The notes beneath the pieces were generated by a model. That model saw only the letters and a program-made list of their open reading frames with translations. It was not told where the DNA came from and did no database searches. The position numbers and the translations under genes are program-made. Of a stretch of DNA of 64,000 bases, positions 1 to 9,186 are shown in pieces. The number at the start of each line of letters is the position of its first letter. The stretch's first letter is position 1. This stretch comes from Pseudomonas viridiflava (GTDB lineage Bacteria; Pseudomonadota; Gammaproteobacteria; Pseudomonadales; Pseudomonadaceae), in assembly GCF_900585905.1 (NCBI RefSeq), contig NZ_UTVH01000016.1, forward strand, positions 124,001-188,000, read 5' to 3'.

Positions 1-30
1 ATCTCCGGGCAATTGATAGCCAGTTGAGGC

Positions 31-120
31 GTGGGACCGCCTTCAGCCGGGAAGGGGCCAGTAAGGCCAGATACATGTGTGTGCCTGGAACGTCGCCTTC
101 CCGGCTGAAGCTGGTCCCAC
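31..120. repeat. REP inverted pair (GGGACCGG-CTTCAGCC family)
   Basis: Two inverted copies of a short palindromic element beginning GTGGGACC and containing CTTCAGCCGGGAAG face each other across about 40 bases. The same family recurs singly near 24789 and as a pair at 26219-26288, so this is a dispersed Pseudomonas REP rather than a local hairpin. It lies just beyond the 3' end of the minus-strand GTPase gene, the usual intergenic site for such elements. Confidence 0.8.
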
Positions 121-154
121 GTTGTTCGCCCCCACCCATGCAGGCGCGCCGGGA

Positions 155-1543
155 TCAGGTTTTAACCAGTACCTGCGCCAGTTCCTCGATCTGCTCCTGG
201 CGAGCGGCCTGATTGAGTTTCGCCCCCGGATTGAGCGACGACCACTGCGGATGCGCGCGCGCCCTTTGCAGCGGCTCGGGCAGGTGACCTTCGCGCCAGG
301 TTTTATCCTGCGGCGTGGTCAGCTTGATGCTGTCCATGGCGGCGTGGCCACGGGCGGCAAGCGCTTGCAGCAGATGGCGCTGGCGCAAGGCGAGCAGGCG
401 CAGCACGGCGTCAGCCACGGTCAGCTCGCGCTGGCCCTTGATCTTGCCCAGCAAGCGCCCGCCGTAGCTGCGCGCAGTTTGCAAGGCGCCCCCGGCAATG
501 GCACCCGCCAGGGCGGCAGCGCCCATGGTCAGACCGCCCACCAGCAGATCGACACTTGCTCCGGCCGCCGCGCCAGCGGCAATCCCGCCACCGACACGGA
601 CCCCCAACTGCTTGAGGGTTTCAGGGTTGAACAGGTCATCCCCCCAGCGCCCATCCAGCAAGGGCAGATCGCTGGCGGCTGCATCCTGGACGCGGAAGGC
701 ATACAGCTTGAGCAGTTCTTCAACACAGCGCTGTTCGCGCTGGCGCACCGCCTTGCGCAAGGCATCGACAGCCTCTTGCTCCTCATCGGTCCCGGTTGGA
801 ACGCTGCGACGCAATGCAGCGCAATCGATCAACAGTTGCGCAATCAGACGCCCAGCGCTCTGCCGACGCACTTCACGCTGAGCCTCTTGATCAAGAATCA
901 GTCGTTGCAGCGGGTCGCGGGCGTTTTCCAGCAGCAGCGCCAGGCTTTCGTACAGCCTGCGCTCGCCGTCTTCGGGTGGCGCGACACTGTCGAAACGCAC
1001 GAGAGCGTGCAGGCCCAGGCGTGCCAGGGCTTCGCGCCAGGCCGGTTCGCGGTGATCGGCGCTGCTGACGAAATTCATCACCGGCAACAGCGGCTTGCCA
1101 CAACTGGCCAGGATCGACAGCTCATCGCGATACTTGGCGAGCACCGGTTCGCGGGCATCGATGATGTACAGCCCGGCGTCCGAGGCCAGCAATTGGCGCA
1201 TTACTTTGGCTTCCTGTTCGAAGCGTTGCCGGGCTTCACTGCCTTCCAGAAAACGCATCAGTCGCGCCGGGCCGTCCAGCCGCTCGCCGGGTCGATCCTG
1301 ACGCTCAAGAAAGTCCAGCAGCGCGATGGCGTCCTCCAGGCCTGGCGTGTCGTACAGTTCCAGCAGCGCGTCGCCGTCCACTGATAGCCGCGCGCCTTCG
1401 ACATGACGAGTGGTGCTGGGTCGGTGCGACACCTCGCCAAACCCCACGTCTCGCGTCAGCGTGCGCAGCAGCGAGGTCTTGCCAACGTTGGTGTGGCCCA
1501 CCACCGCGAGCTTCAGCGGTCGAGTCGTGCCCTGATCAGTCAT
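155..1543 (-). CDS. GTPase with DUF3482 domain, membrane-associated
   Basis: A 462-residue protein with an N-terminal Era/TrmE-like GTPase domain. The P-loop GHTNVGKTS lies near residues 16-24 and the G3 motif DTPGLED near 65-71. The C-terminal half matches the DUF3482 pattern and contains a glycine/alanine-rich hydrophobic segment near residues 315-350 that could touch or insert into the membrane. It is preceded by, and overlaps by 8 bases, a DUF2868 membrane-protein gene on the same strand. This pairing recurs in pseudomonads and suggests the two products act together at the inner membrane. The cellular role is unknown; the GTPase call is firm, the substrate process is not. Confidence 0.85.
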   Translation of the reverse strand: MTDQGTTRPLKLAVVGHTNVGKTSLLRTLTRDVGFGEVSHRPSTTRHVEGARLSVDGDALLELYDTPGLEDAIALLDFLERQDRPGERLDGPARLMRFLEGSEARQRFEQEAKVMRQLLASDAGLYIIDAREPVLAKYRDELSILASCGKPLLPVMNFVSSADHREPAWREALARLGLHALVRFDSVAPPEDGERRLYESLALLLENARDPLQRLILDQEAQREVRRQSAGRLIAQLLIDCAALRRSVPTGTDEEQEAVDALRKAVRQREQRCVEELLKLYAFRVQDAAASDLPLLDGRWGDDLFNPETLKQLGVRVGGGIAAGAAAGASVDLLVGGLTMGAAALAGAIAGGALQTARSYGGRLLGKIKGQRELTVADAVLRLLALRQRHLLQALAARGHAAMDSIKLTTPQDKTWREGHLPEPLQRARAHPQWSSLNPGAKLNQAARQEQIEELAQVLVKT

Positions 1544-2915
1544 TGCCGGTCTCCAGCCAGTTCAAGGGCGCCTGCTCATCCGCAGGCAGGTCCAGCTGCA
1601 GCAGGGCCGAGCGCCAGTCACCTACGCGTGCCGCGTCAAGCAGTTGCCCCGGCGGCGCGGGCAGCAGCCAGATGCGCGTACTGCCTGCGCACCGGGCCAG
1701 CTCGGCGATCAGCGCCAGGCTGCCGCGGTCGGGTGAGCGACGCGGGTCGCAGGCGATCAGCAGGCGCGCAGGCGGGAAACGGGTCAATTGATCGAGCAGC
1801 CGGGTCCGCGATTCACGACTGTCGAGGACCCCGGCATTCTTGACGACTGACGGCAAGGGCGGGGGCCAGGACAGATCATCGTCCAGCTCGATAGCCACCA
1901 GCAGCGCGCCATCGGTGTCGTGCGCGGCGCCGTCAGTGCGCACCTGATGCAGCTCTGCTGGCGCTGCGTCGCTCACCCCCAGACGTTCGCTGCCGGGCAT
2001 TAGCCGCTCACGCAGCTGGCTGTAACCGGGCAGGCTCAGGTCGAGGCTCAATCCAGCGCGCCCCAGGCGCCAGCGCCACAGGCAAAACAGCGCCAGCAGC
2101 AGGCGTGGCACGATGCCGAACACCAGCAGCACCCCGACCAGCCAGGCGGCCCAGGCCTGACGCCCGGACTCGACGATCAGCGCGCTGTCGCCACTGGCGC
2201 GGATCATCTCCTCGCTGGGCACGGCAAATCCAAGCATCGCTGGCAGCACGCCCAGGGTTTGAGTGAGGCTGACAAAGGTGTCGCTGCCCAGAATAGTGGT
2301 CTCCCAGACAAACCCGTAACGCCGGGTTGCCATCAGCATGAGCAGCAGCACCAGCGCACTGACCAACGCCAGCAGCCACACGCCATGAATCAACGCACCA
2401 AGCACCCAGCGGTTCAGGCGCCGACGTTGCAGCAGTACCACCAGCGCGGGTGCCAGCTGCGCGGCCTGAGCATCACGGGCGAGCTTTTCACTCAGCCACA
2501 GCCAGAAGCGGCCCAGGCCTGCGGCACTGGAGCCTGCGAACATCACGCTCAACGTCCAGCCGATCAACAGAATCAGGTTCAGCGCCAGCAGGCTGCCCAG
2601 TGCCCAGAACACATTAACCGGCGCCATGCCATCGCCCATGGCGGCGAACGCCAGGCCTGCGCCGCTGACCACGGCACATACAGCCAGCGCAATCAGCGCC
2701 AGGCGCGCGCCCTGCTTCCAGTGCAGCAGCGCGGCGCGCATGCCATCGCGCTCAGCCAGCCACAGCGCACGGCTTTTGATCCGCGTCGCCAGGTCGCCGC
2801 CCTGGGCGCTGGCGCGGCGGTTGGCTTCAAGGTCTTCCAGCGGCCCGGCCTGTTCTTCGCGCAGCCGCACGGTTTCAGTCAGCCAGAGAATGTCGAGGGG
2901 AGTCAGGGCAGTCAC
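1536..2915 (-). CDS. DUF2868 family inner-membrane protein
   Basis: A 459-residue protein. The first ~90 residues are soluble and helical. Several strongly hydrophobic segments follow (near residues 70-90, 105-130, 175-200 and 255-280), then a soluble C-terminal third with an acidic segment and arginine-rich stretches. It matches the DUF2868 family, whose function is not known. It is the first gene of a two-gene minus-strand unit with the DUF3482 GTPase, its stop overlapping the next start, which implies translational coupling. It diverges from folA across about 100 bases. Confidence 0.75.
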   Translation of the reverse strand: MTALTPLDILWLTETVRLREEQAGPLEDLEANRRASAQGGDLATRIKSRALWLAERDGMRAALLHWKQGARLALIALAVCAVVSGAGLAFAAMGDGMAPVNVFWALGSLLALNLILLIGWTLSVMFAGSSAAGLGRFWLWLSEKLARDAQAAQLAPALVVLLQRRRLNRWVLGALIHGVWLLALVSALVLLLMLMATRRYGFVWETTILGSDTFVSLTQTLGVLPAMLGFAVPSEEMIRASGDSALIVESGRQAWAAWLVGVLLVFGIVPRLLLALFCLWRWRLGRAGLSLDLSLPGYSQLRERLMPGSERLGVSDAAPAELHQVRTDGAAHDTDGALLVAIELDDDLSWPPPLPSVVKNAGVLDSRESRTRLLDQLTRFPPARLLIACDPRRSPDRGSLALIAELARCAGSTRIWLLPAPPGQLLDAARVGDWRSALLQLDLPADEQAPLNWLETGND

Positions 2916-3021
2916 ACGGCGTCTCGTCAGATCAATCGATGGGGGAGCATAACCCTTGCGGCCCTTATTCGAGCCATCAGGGTGATACGAATTCCGTCGC
3001 CGCCTCTGTTATTCTCGCCCG

Positions 3022-3534
3022 ATGAAAACTCAACTGCCCCTCAGCCTGATTGCCGCCCTTGGTGAAAACCGAGTGATAGGCGTCGATAATTCCATGCCCT
3101 GGCACTTGCCGGGGGATTTCAAATACTTCAAGGCCACCACCCTGGGCAAGCCGATCATCATGGGTCGCAAGACCTGGGATTCTCTCGGTCGGCCATTGCC
3201 CGGTCGGCTGAATCTGGTGGTCACTCGCCAGGCTGACCTGCAACTGGACGGCGCCGAGGTGTTCACTTCGCTTGCGTCGGCAGTAGCGCGCGCCCAGGCG
3301 TGGGCGCACGAGCAGGGCGTCGATGAAGTCATGCTGATCGGCGGCGCGCAGCTGTATACCCAGAGCCTGCCAGAGGCTGATCGCCTGTACCTGACCCGCG
3401 TGGCGCTGAGCCCTGAAGGCGATGCCTGGTTTCCCGAGTTCGATCCGGCGCAATGGGCGCTGGTGTCCGAGGTGTTGAACCCGGCGGTAGAGGGCAAACC
3501 GGCGTACAGCTTTGAGGTCTGGGAGCGCAGGTGA
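3022..3534 (+). CDS. folA: dihydrofolate reductase
   Basis: A 170-residue enzyme reducing dihydrofolate to tetrahydrofolate with NADPH in the cytoplasm. This supplies one-carbon carriers and is the target of trimethoprim. The N-terminal substrate-loop motif (IGVDNSMPWHLPGD, with the active-site acidic residue) and the NADPH-binding GRKTWDSLGRPLPGR segment are visible, as is the later IGGAQLY motif. The length is normal for chromosomal FolA. It is divergent from the DUF2868/GTPase pair, as elsewhere in Pseudomonas. A lone half-REP follows the stop near 3540. Confidence 0.97.
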   Translation: MKTQLPLSLIAALGENRVIGVDNSMPWHLPGDFKYFKATTLGKPIIMGRKTWDSLGRPLPGRLNLVVTRQADLQLDGAEVFTSLASAVARAQAWAHEQGVDEVMLIGGAQLYTQSLPEADRLYLTRVALSPEGDAWFPEFDPAQWALVSEVLNPAVEGKPAYSFEVWERR

Positions 3535-3603
3535 TCGCTGTGGGACCGGCTTTCAGTCATCACAGTTTGTTACAGTCCTCTACAATTTCCAGAGGATCTC
3601 CTT

Positions 3604-4662
3604 ATGAAGTTTGCCCCCGCGTTGTTCGCTGCTGCGCTTTGCCTCGGGCTGGCCGGTCAGGCCGTGGCCGCCACCGAGCTCAGGCACTGGCCTGAACCTG
3701 CCGCCAAAGCCCTTGACGCCATGATCGCCGCGAATGCCCACAAAGGTAACTACGCGGTCTTCGACATGGACAACACCAGCTACCGCTTCGACCTCGAAGA
3801 GGCGCTGTTGCCCTACATGGAAAGCAAAGGGCTGCTGACCCGGGAAAAGCTCGATCCTTCCCTCAAGCTCATGCCGTTCAAGGACACCGCCGAGCACAAG
3901 GAAAGCCTCTTCAGCTACTACTACCGCCTGTGTGAAGTGGACGACATGGTCTGCTATCCCTGGGTCGCTCAGGTGTTCTCGGGGTTCACCCTCAAGGAGC
4001 TCAAAGGCTACGTCGACGAGCTGATGGCCTTGGGCAAGCCGGTCCAGGCGACCTATTACGAAGGCGACGTGGTCAAGACGCTCGATGTCGAGCCGCCGCG
4101 TATTTTTACCGGGCAGAAAGAGCTGTTCAACAAGCTGATGGAAAACGGCATCGAGGTTTATGTCATGACTGCCGCCTCTGAAGAGCTGGTGCGCATGGTC
4201 GCCGCCGACCCCAAATATGGTTACAACGTCAAACCGCAGAACGTCATCGGCGTCAGCCTGCTGCTCAAGGATCCGAAAAGTGGCGAGTTGACCGCCGCGC
4301 GCAAACAGATTACTGCGGGCAAATACAACGAGAAAGCCAACCTGAGCCTGGAGATGACGCCTTACTTGTGGACCCCGGCCACCTGGATGGCAGGCAAGCA
4401 GGCCGCCATCCTCACCTACATCGACCAATGGAAGAAGCCGGTGCTGGTCGGGGGTGATACGCCGACGAGCGATGGCTACATGCTGTTTCACAGCGTCGAC
4501 GTCAGCAAGGGGGGTGTGCACTTGTGGATCAATCGCAAGGACAAGTACATGACTCAGCTCAACGGCATGATCAAGTCTAACGCCCAGGCCCAGGCCAAAG
4601 AGGGCTTGCCGGTAACGGCGGACAAGAACTGGGTGATCGTCAAGCCGGACGAGATTCAGTAG
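3604..4662 (+). CDS. pchP: secreted phosphorylcholine phosphatase (HAD family)
   Basis: A 352-residue HAD-superfamily phosphatase with an N-terminal signal peptide (residues 1 to about 22, ending AVAA), so it is exported to the periplasm. Catalytic motif I is DMDNTS near residue 54, motif II has VMTAAS near 190, and motif IV is GGDTPTSDGY near 280. Close similarity to Pseudomonas aeruginosa PchP indicates that it releases choline from phosphorylcholine, part of scavenging host phosphatidylcholine. Its product feeds the glycine betaine route represented 40 kb away by dgcAB. A purine-rich ribosome site (AGAGGA) precedes the ATG. It is a single-gene unit followed by a stable hairpin. Confidence 0.88.
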   Translation: MKFAPALFAAALCLGLAGQAVAATELRHWPEPAAKALDAMIAANAHKGNYAVFDMDNTSYRFDLEEALLPYMESKGLLTREKLDPSLKLMPFKDTAEHKESLFSYYYRLCEVDDMVCYPWVAQVFSGFTLKELKGYVDELMALGKPVQATYYEGDVVKTLDVEPPRIFTGQKELFNKLMENGIEVYVMTAASEELVRMVAADPKYGYNVKPQNVIGVSLLLKDPKSGELTAARKQITAGKYNEKANLSLEMTPYLWTPATWMAGKQAAILTYIDQWKKPVLVGGDTPTSDGYMLFHSVDVSKGGVHLWINRKDKYMTQLNGMIKSNAQAQAKEGLPVTADKNWVIVKPDEIQ

Positions 4663-4671
4663 GGCGTCTCA

Positions 4672-4702
4672 GCGAGTAGCACGGCGGTTGCCGTGCTGCT
4701 CG
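4672..4702 (+). terminator. hairpin downstream of pchP
   Basis: A near-perfect inverted repeat (GCGAGTAGCACGGC and its complement, four-base loop) begins 10 bases after the pchP stop. There is no clear T-run after it, so it may act as a terminator or as a 3' mRNA-stabilising structure. Confidence 0.5.
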
Positions 4703-4780
4703 CGCCTGTTCCGCCAGTGCCGATAATGGCTCATGCTTCTGCATTGTCTTGAATGTCGGTTATTGGAAGAAGGAGCTCAA

Positions 4781-5245
4781 ATGAGCACGTTGCCCTCTGA
4801 TTCGCCCCCCAGGCATGTCGCGCTCTTGGGATATGGCGGCTTGCTGCCGTTTATAAGTCTTGCGCTGCTGATCTCGTTTTCACCGGAGCACAGCCCTTTT
4901 TTTGGGCGTGCACTGGTGGCCTATGGTGCGGTCATCCTGAGCTTTGTGGGTGCGCTGCATTGGGGCTTCGCCATGATCTTGCAAGACATGAGTGCTGATC
5001 AACGCCGCGGCCGCTTCATCTGGAGCGTTATCCCCTCCCTGATCGCCTGGCCTGCCACATTAGTGTCCATACCGCTGGGGTGCCTGCTGTTGATTGTCGG
5101 CTTTGTCGCTCATTACTGGCGGGATCGGCAACTGGTAAAGCTTGCCAGCCTGCCCGACTGGTATCTGCCGATGCGCGTCAGGCTAACCATGGTGGCAAGC
5201 GTTTGTCTGTTGTGGGGCGCGATTGCTTTGACGATTCGCTTATAA
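4781..5245 (+). CDS. DUF3429 family inner-membrane protein
   Basis: A 154-residue protein made almost entirely of hydrophobic segments (about five), matching the DUF3429 family of unknown function. The ATG at 4781 is preferred over upstream alternative starts because a strong GAAGGAG site lies 8 bases before it and the first residues MSTLPSDSPPRH are a plausible soluble N terminus. It stands alone between pchP and a bidirectional terminator shared with ilvD. No substrate or partner is suggested by the sequence. Confidence 0.75.
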   Translation: MSTLPSDSPPRHVALLGYGGLLPFISLALLISFSPEHSPFFGRALVAYGAVILSFVGALHWGFAMILQDMSADQRRGRFIWSVIPSLIAWPATLVSIPLGCLLLIVGFVAHYWRDRQLVKLASLPDWYLPMRVRLTMVASVCLLWGAIALTIRL

Positions 5246-5313
5246 GCCGCAGCGCCATCGGTTTATGGCACGCACATGCAGCTTGCGTGGAGAGGGGGGC
5301 ACACTTTCGCGCG

Positions 5314-5345
5314 CAAAAAAACACCCCGACCTGCGGGGTGTTTTC
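5314..5345. terminator. bidirectional rho-independent terminator
   Basis: The stem ACACCCCG/CGGGGTGT with a short loop is flanked by seven A on one side and four T on the other. It therefore serves the minus-strand ilvD transcript (U-run of seven) and can also stop the convergent plus-strand transcript from the DUF3429 gene. Confidence 0.9.
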
Positions 5346-5359
5346 AATGCGACGCTGTA

Positions 5360-7207
5360 TTACGGCACCAGCTTGTCCAGTAATGCCTTGTCGCGCACTG
5401 CGCCCTTGTCGGCGCTGGTGGCGAGCAGCGCGTAGGCTTTCAGCGCCGTGGTGACCTTGCGTGGCCGCGACTCCACTGGCTTCCAGCCTTTCTTGTCCTG
5501 CTCGGCACGACGCTCGGCCATTTCTGCATCGTCGATCATCAGGTTGATCGAGCGGTTCGGAATGTCGATCAGCACTTTGTCGCCGTCGCGCACCAGACCA
5601 ATCGCGCCGCCAGCAGCCGCTTCCGGAGAGGCGTGGCCGATGGACAGACCGGACGTACCGCCCGAAAAACGACCGTCGGTGAGCAATGCGCAATCCTTGC
5701 CCAGGCCCTTGGACTTCAGGTACGAGGTGGGGTAGAGCATCTCCTGCATGCCCGGGCCGCCTTTCGGGCCTTCGTAGCGGATGATCACGATGTCGCCTGC
5801 TTTTACTTCGTCGGCAAGAATGCCGCGAACGGCGCTGTCCTGACTTTCGAAGATTTTCGCGTTGCCTTCGAACACATGGATCGACTCGTCCACCCCCGCC
5901 GTCTTCACCACGCAGCCGTTCAGCGCGATGTTGCCGTACAGCACAGCCAGGCCGCCCTGCTGCGAATAAGCATGCTCAACGCTGCGAATGCAGCCGTTCT
6001 CGCGATCATCATCCAGGGTGTCCCAGCGGGTCGACTGGCTGAAGGCCGTTTGCGTCGGGATGCCGGCAGGGCCTGCGCGGAAGAACGTGTGCACCGCCTC
6101 GTCGTCCGTCTGGGTGATGTCCCACTTGGCGATGCCCTCGGCCATGGTCGCGCTGTGCACGGTGGGCAGGTCGGTATGCAGCAGGCCGCCACGGGCCAGC
6201 TCGCCGAGGATACTGAAGATCCCGCCCGCGCGATGCACGTCTTCCATGTGGTACTTCTGGATGTTCGGCGCCACTTTGCACAGTTGCGGCACTTCCCGGG
6301 ACAGGCGATCGATGTCACGCAGATCGAAGTCGATTTCCGCCTCTTGCGCGGCAGCCAACAGGTGCAGGATGGTGTTGGTGGAACCGCCCATGGCGATGTC
6401 CAGGGTCATCGCGTTCTCGAACGCCTTGAAGTTGGCAATGTTGCGCGGCAGCACGGCGTCGTTGTTTTCGATGTAGTACTGGCGGCACAGGTCGACGATG
6501 GTGCGGCCAGCCTGCAGAAACAGCTGCTCGCGGTCGCTGTGGGTCGCCAGCGCCGAACCGTTGCCCGGCAAGGCCAGGCCCAGGGCTTCGGTCAGACAGT
6601 TCATCGAGTTGGCGGTGAACATGCCGGAGCACGAACCACAGGTCGGGCAGGCGCTGCGCTCGTATTCGGCGACTTTCTCGTCACTGGCGGTATCGTCAGC
6701 GGCGATGACCATGGCGTCCACCAGGTCGAGCCCGTGAGATGCCAGCTTGGTCTTGCCAGCTTCCATGGGCCCGCCGGAAACGAAGATCACCGGGATATTC
6801 AGGCGCAATGCTGCCATCAGCATGCCGGGGGTGATCTTGTCGCAGTTGGAGATGCAGACGATGGCGTCGGCGCAGTGGGCGTTGACCATGTATTCAACGG
6901 AGTCGGCGATGATCTCGCGGCTCGGCAGCGAATACAGCATGCCGTCATGGCCCATGGCGATGCCGTCGTCCACGGCAATGGTGTTGAATTCTTTCGCTAC
7001 GCCACCGGCGCGCTCGATCTCACGGGCGACCAACTGGCCCATGTCCTTGAGGTGCACATGGCCGGGTACGAACTGGGTGAACGAGTTGGCGACGGCAATG
7101 ATAGGTTTCTTGAAGTCCGCATCCTTCATGCCGGTGGCACGCCACAGGGCACGCGCGCCGGCCATGTTGCGACCGTGGGTGGACGTCTTCGAGCGGTAAT
7201 CAGGCAT
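5360..7207 (-). CDS. ilvD: dihydroxy-acid dehydratase
   Basis: A 615-residue Fe-S enzyme that dehydrates dihydroxyisovalerate and dihydroxymethylvalerate to the 2-keto acid precursors of valine, isoleucine and CoA. The cluster-binding cysteines are seen in [12 protein letters not shown] (about residue 120) and [11 protein letters not shown] (about 195), and the C-terminal [20 protein letters not shown] signature is intact. The length is that of the E. coli-type enzyme. It is transcribed alone with a GGAG site just before the ATG and ends at the shared terminator. Confidence 0.97.
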   Translation of the reverse strand: MPDYRSKTSTHGRNMAGARALWRATGMKDADFKKPIIAVANSFTQFVPGHVHLKDMGQLVAREIERAGGVAKEFNTIAVDDGIAMGHDGMLYSLPSREIIADSVEYMVNAHCADAIVCISNCDKITPGMLMAALRLNIPVIFVSGGPMEAGKTKLASHGLDLVDAMVIAADDTASDEKVAEYERSACPTCGSCSGMFTANSMNCLTEALGLALPGNGSALATHSDREQLFLQAGRTIVDLCRQYYIENNDAVLPRNIANFKAFENAMTLDIAMGGSTNTILHLLAAAQEAEIDFDLRDIDRLSREVPQLCKVAPNIQKYHMEDVHRAGGIFSILGELARGGLLHTDLPTVHSATMAEGIAKWDITQTDDEAVHTFFRAGPAGIPTQTAFSQSTRWDTLDDDRENGCIRSVEHAYSQQGGLAVLYGNIALNGCVVKTAGVDESIHVFEGNAKIFESQDSAVRGILADEVKAGDIVIIRYEGPKGGPGMQEMLYPTSYLKSKGLGKDCALLTDGRFSGGTSGLSIGHASPEAAAGGAIGLVRDGDKVLIDIPNRSINLMIDDAEMAERRAEQDKKGWKPVESRPRKVTTALKAYALLATSADKGAVRDKALLDKLVP

Positions 7208-7438
7208 GGGGCACTCCTGGCGGCTAATCAGGTAAATAGAGGGGGAGTGAGCTTCTGATGTCTACGCAGACGAAACGGCAGTAACCGCCTGTAGCGAGGG
7301 AACCGACACGCCATGGGATCACCATGCGCTCGGCCTGAGCTCCTAAACCCGCCGGGATGACTGGCGATGAATAGGGTCGATTCTACACCGGTAGAGAGGA
7401 GAAGAAATGTGCAGGGGGGATTTAAGGATGAATGAGTT

Positions 7439-7897
7439 CTACAGCCATACGGCATCCCAGAGCGGATAATCACCACAGCGCTTCACCAGACCTGCGCGGA
7501 TGGGGTTGGCAATGATGTAGCGGGCGATGTTGATGATATCGCTTTCCTTTCGGATCGCGTGGTCGTGATAGCCATTTTGCCAAAGCTTGAATGGGTGTCC
7601 CTCTGCATTGCTGATGGCCAGGGAGCTTTTGGTTTTGACCCTGCGCATCAGAGTGCCCAGGTCACCACTATGCAGTTCAATCAGCCAGTGAAAGTGGTCC
7701 GGCATCACGACCCATGCGATTGAGCTGGCAATCTGCTGATCCTGGGCGTTACGGAACTCTTTAACCACGAGTCGTCCTAGCCTCCAATTGGAAAAGACAG
7801 GCGCCCGATGATGGGTGACGGTTGTCAGCAAGTATATCCGGCCTGATTCTGAATATCGGCCTTTGCGTAAATTCGATCCATAGTGTCGTGTGGACAA
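7439..7897 (-). CDS. rayT: REP-associated tyrosine transposase (RAYT)
   Basis: A 152-residue Y1 HUH-type single-strand transposase. The metal-binding HFH sits in the VVMPDHFHWLIEL block near residue 66, and the nucleophilic tyrosine is probably in the C-terminal YHDHAIRKESDI...ARYIIANP region. I take the start as TTG at 7897 because a GGGAGGAACGAGA ribosome site precedes it and the N-terminal YRRGRYSESGRIYLLT-like region is conserved in the family. REP copies of the TAGGAGC-type family lie immediately upstream (7991-8142), the arrangement expected for a RAYT acting on its cognate REPs. All catalytic motifs look intact, so it may be active. Confidence 0.88.
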   Translation of the reverse strand: MSTRHYGSNLRKGRYSESGRIYLLTTVTHHRAPVFSNWRLGRLVVKEFRNAQDQQIASSIAWVVMPDHFHWLIELHSGDLGTLMRRVKTKSSLAISNAEGHPFKLWQNGYHDHAIRKESDIINIARYIIANPIRAGLVKRCGDYPLWDAVWL

Positions 7898-7990
7898 TCT
7901 CGTTCCTCCCGCATGGGTAAGAACGAGAAGGCTAGGCGCCGATCATGTAAATCGCATTCAGGATTTTGAGTCTGTATGTTGCTTGCACCT

Positions 7991-8142
7991 TCCATCGCTG
8001 CCTCGCGTTGCTCGTGAGCTCCTACAGGCTCTCGGTAGGAGCTCACGAGCAACGCGAGGCAGCGATAGCGTGCAGTCTCATACCATAAGTCAGAACGAAA
8101 AGCGTTCCGTAGGAGCTCACGAGCAACGCGAGGCAGCGATAG
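7991..8142. repeat. three REP copies upstream of rayT
   Basis: Three copies of a ~36-base element (core TAGGAGCTCACGAGC followed by AACGCGAGGCAGCGAT) occur here. The first is on the minus orientation (7991-8027); the next two are on the plus (8034-8068 and 8108-8142). The first two form an inverted pair. The head-to-tail third copy is nearly identical in sequence, which indicates recent spread. Confidence 0.88.
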
Positions 8143-8164
8143 CATCAGCGGCCGTTACGCACAA

Positions 8165-8830
8165 TCACACCCAGCCATCATTCTTTTTGCGGCCGCGGGT
8201 CATGGCGGGGATGATGAGGCCGATCAGCAGGCCGGCGCCGGCGATGCTGCCGCCGTAGACCATGTAGCGCATCAGCACCTGGTTGTTCTCGTCGCCGAGC
8301 TTGGCCTGGGTAGTGCGCAGTTCGGATTGCGACGCGCTGAGCTGTTCATTCAGGTCCTTGCTGCGGGCCTCCAGCTCGTCGATGAGTTTCTTGCGCGTAT
8401 CCAGGGTCTCCTGCATGCCTTGCACGCGGGTTTTCCAGCTGTCGTCGATGGTTTTCAGCTGGCCGCTGAGGTCGGCTACCTGCTGGGTCAGTTGCGGCAG
8501 GCGCTCGGCCTGGCCGGGTTCGCTCTGCAGGTCGCTGGTGGGGATCCACACCGAGCCGCTTTCGCCACGAACCTGGCTGTAGTCACCCTGGGTGCTGAGC
8601 AATTCCACTTTCTGCCCTGATTTCAGCGTACCGACAATCCGGTAACCATCAGTAGGGCCGCTGCGTACAAAGGTGTTGAGGCTGTCGCTGACCCAGCGGT
8701 CATTGGCTTTTGGTTCGGCGGCGTGGGCCGTGGTGCATACGGCGATCAGCAGGCTGGTACCGAGCGCGCGGCGATTGAAGAGGGCGGGGAGACGAGAAAT
8801 AAAAGCTGAAAGATGACGAGGCATGGACAT
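8165..8830 (-). CDS. SH3-domain membrane protein, YgiM/TIGR04211 type
   Basis: A 221-residue protein. A signal peptide (about residues 1-38, ending AHAA) is followed by a bacterial SH3 domain (VSDSLNTFVRSGPTDGYRIVGTLKSG, residues ~45-105), a long coiled coil (~110-185) and a C-terminal transmembrane helix with a short basic tail (RGRKKNDG). This is the layout of the YgiM/TIGR04211 family, so the SH3 and coiled-coil parts should be periplasmic and anchored at the C terminus. It probably contacts the cell wall or envelope; no enzymatic role is indicated. Confidence 0.8.
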   Translation of the reverse strand: MSMPRHLSAFISRLPALFNRRALGTSLLIAVCTTAHAAEPKANDRWVSDSLNTFVRSGPTDGYRIVGTLKSGQKVELLSTQGDYSQVRGESGSVWIPTSDLQSEPGQAERLPQLTQQVADLSGQLKTIDDSWKTRVQGMQETLDTRKKLIDELEARSKDLNEQLSASQSELRTTQAKLGDENNQVLMRYMVYGGSIAGAGLLIGLIIPAMTRGRKKNDGWV

Positions 8831-9186
8831 GGTTATCTTCGATAAAAGGAAAGATAAAGGCGCCGATGGTCGGGCCGGTAAAGAGGGGCAGTTGTCGGCG
8901 AGCCATCACGCCAACACTGAGAGGGATGATCAATACGTGCGGGGTTAAAGCAATTTGAGCCCGTCAGGGACCTACACCCGCAGAACCATCCGTTTTATCC
9001 CCACACACTGACCATGAGAATCGTTTCGGGTTCATTACCGGAGGGGGTGTGTGACAGAATTCTGACATGTGGTCGGCAAGTGTCAGGCAATCGTCACCGC
9101 CAAAGCGTTACCGGTCCGTTGGGCAAACCGGGGCGCAGCCCTACACCGCCACGGGTTGCCTGCCGTTGCAGCAGGCAACCCGGCTA
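8831..9186. other. intergenic region with hairpin after rlmI
   Basis: No gene is supported here. The segment holds the promoter side of the SH3-domain gene. Immediately beyond the rlmI stop it has a strong inverted repeat at 9152-9181 (GGGTTGCCTG/CAGGCAACCC) that may end the minus-strand rlmI transcript, although no T-run follows it. Confidence 0.5.

Noticed and set aside
77..1384. Long plus-strand open frame opposite the GTPase gene
   Set aside because: It is a high-GC antisense shadow of a clearly coding frame; its composition (Q, A, R, H rich) has no domain.
5633..7258. 541-codon plus-strand frame opposite ilvD
   Set aside because: It is a shadow of ilvD with no start context or homology.
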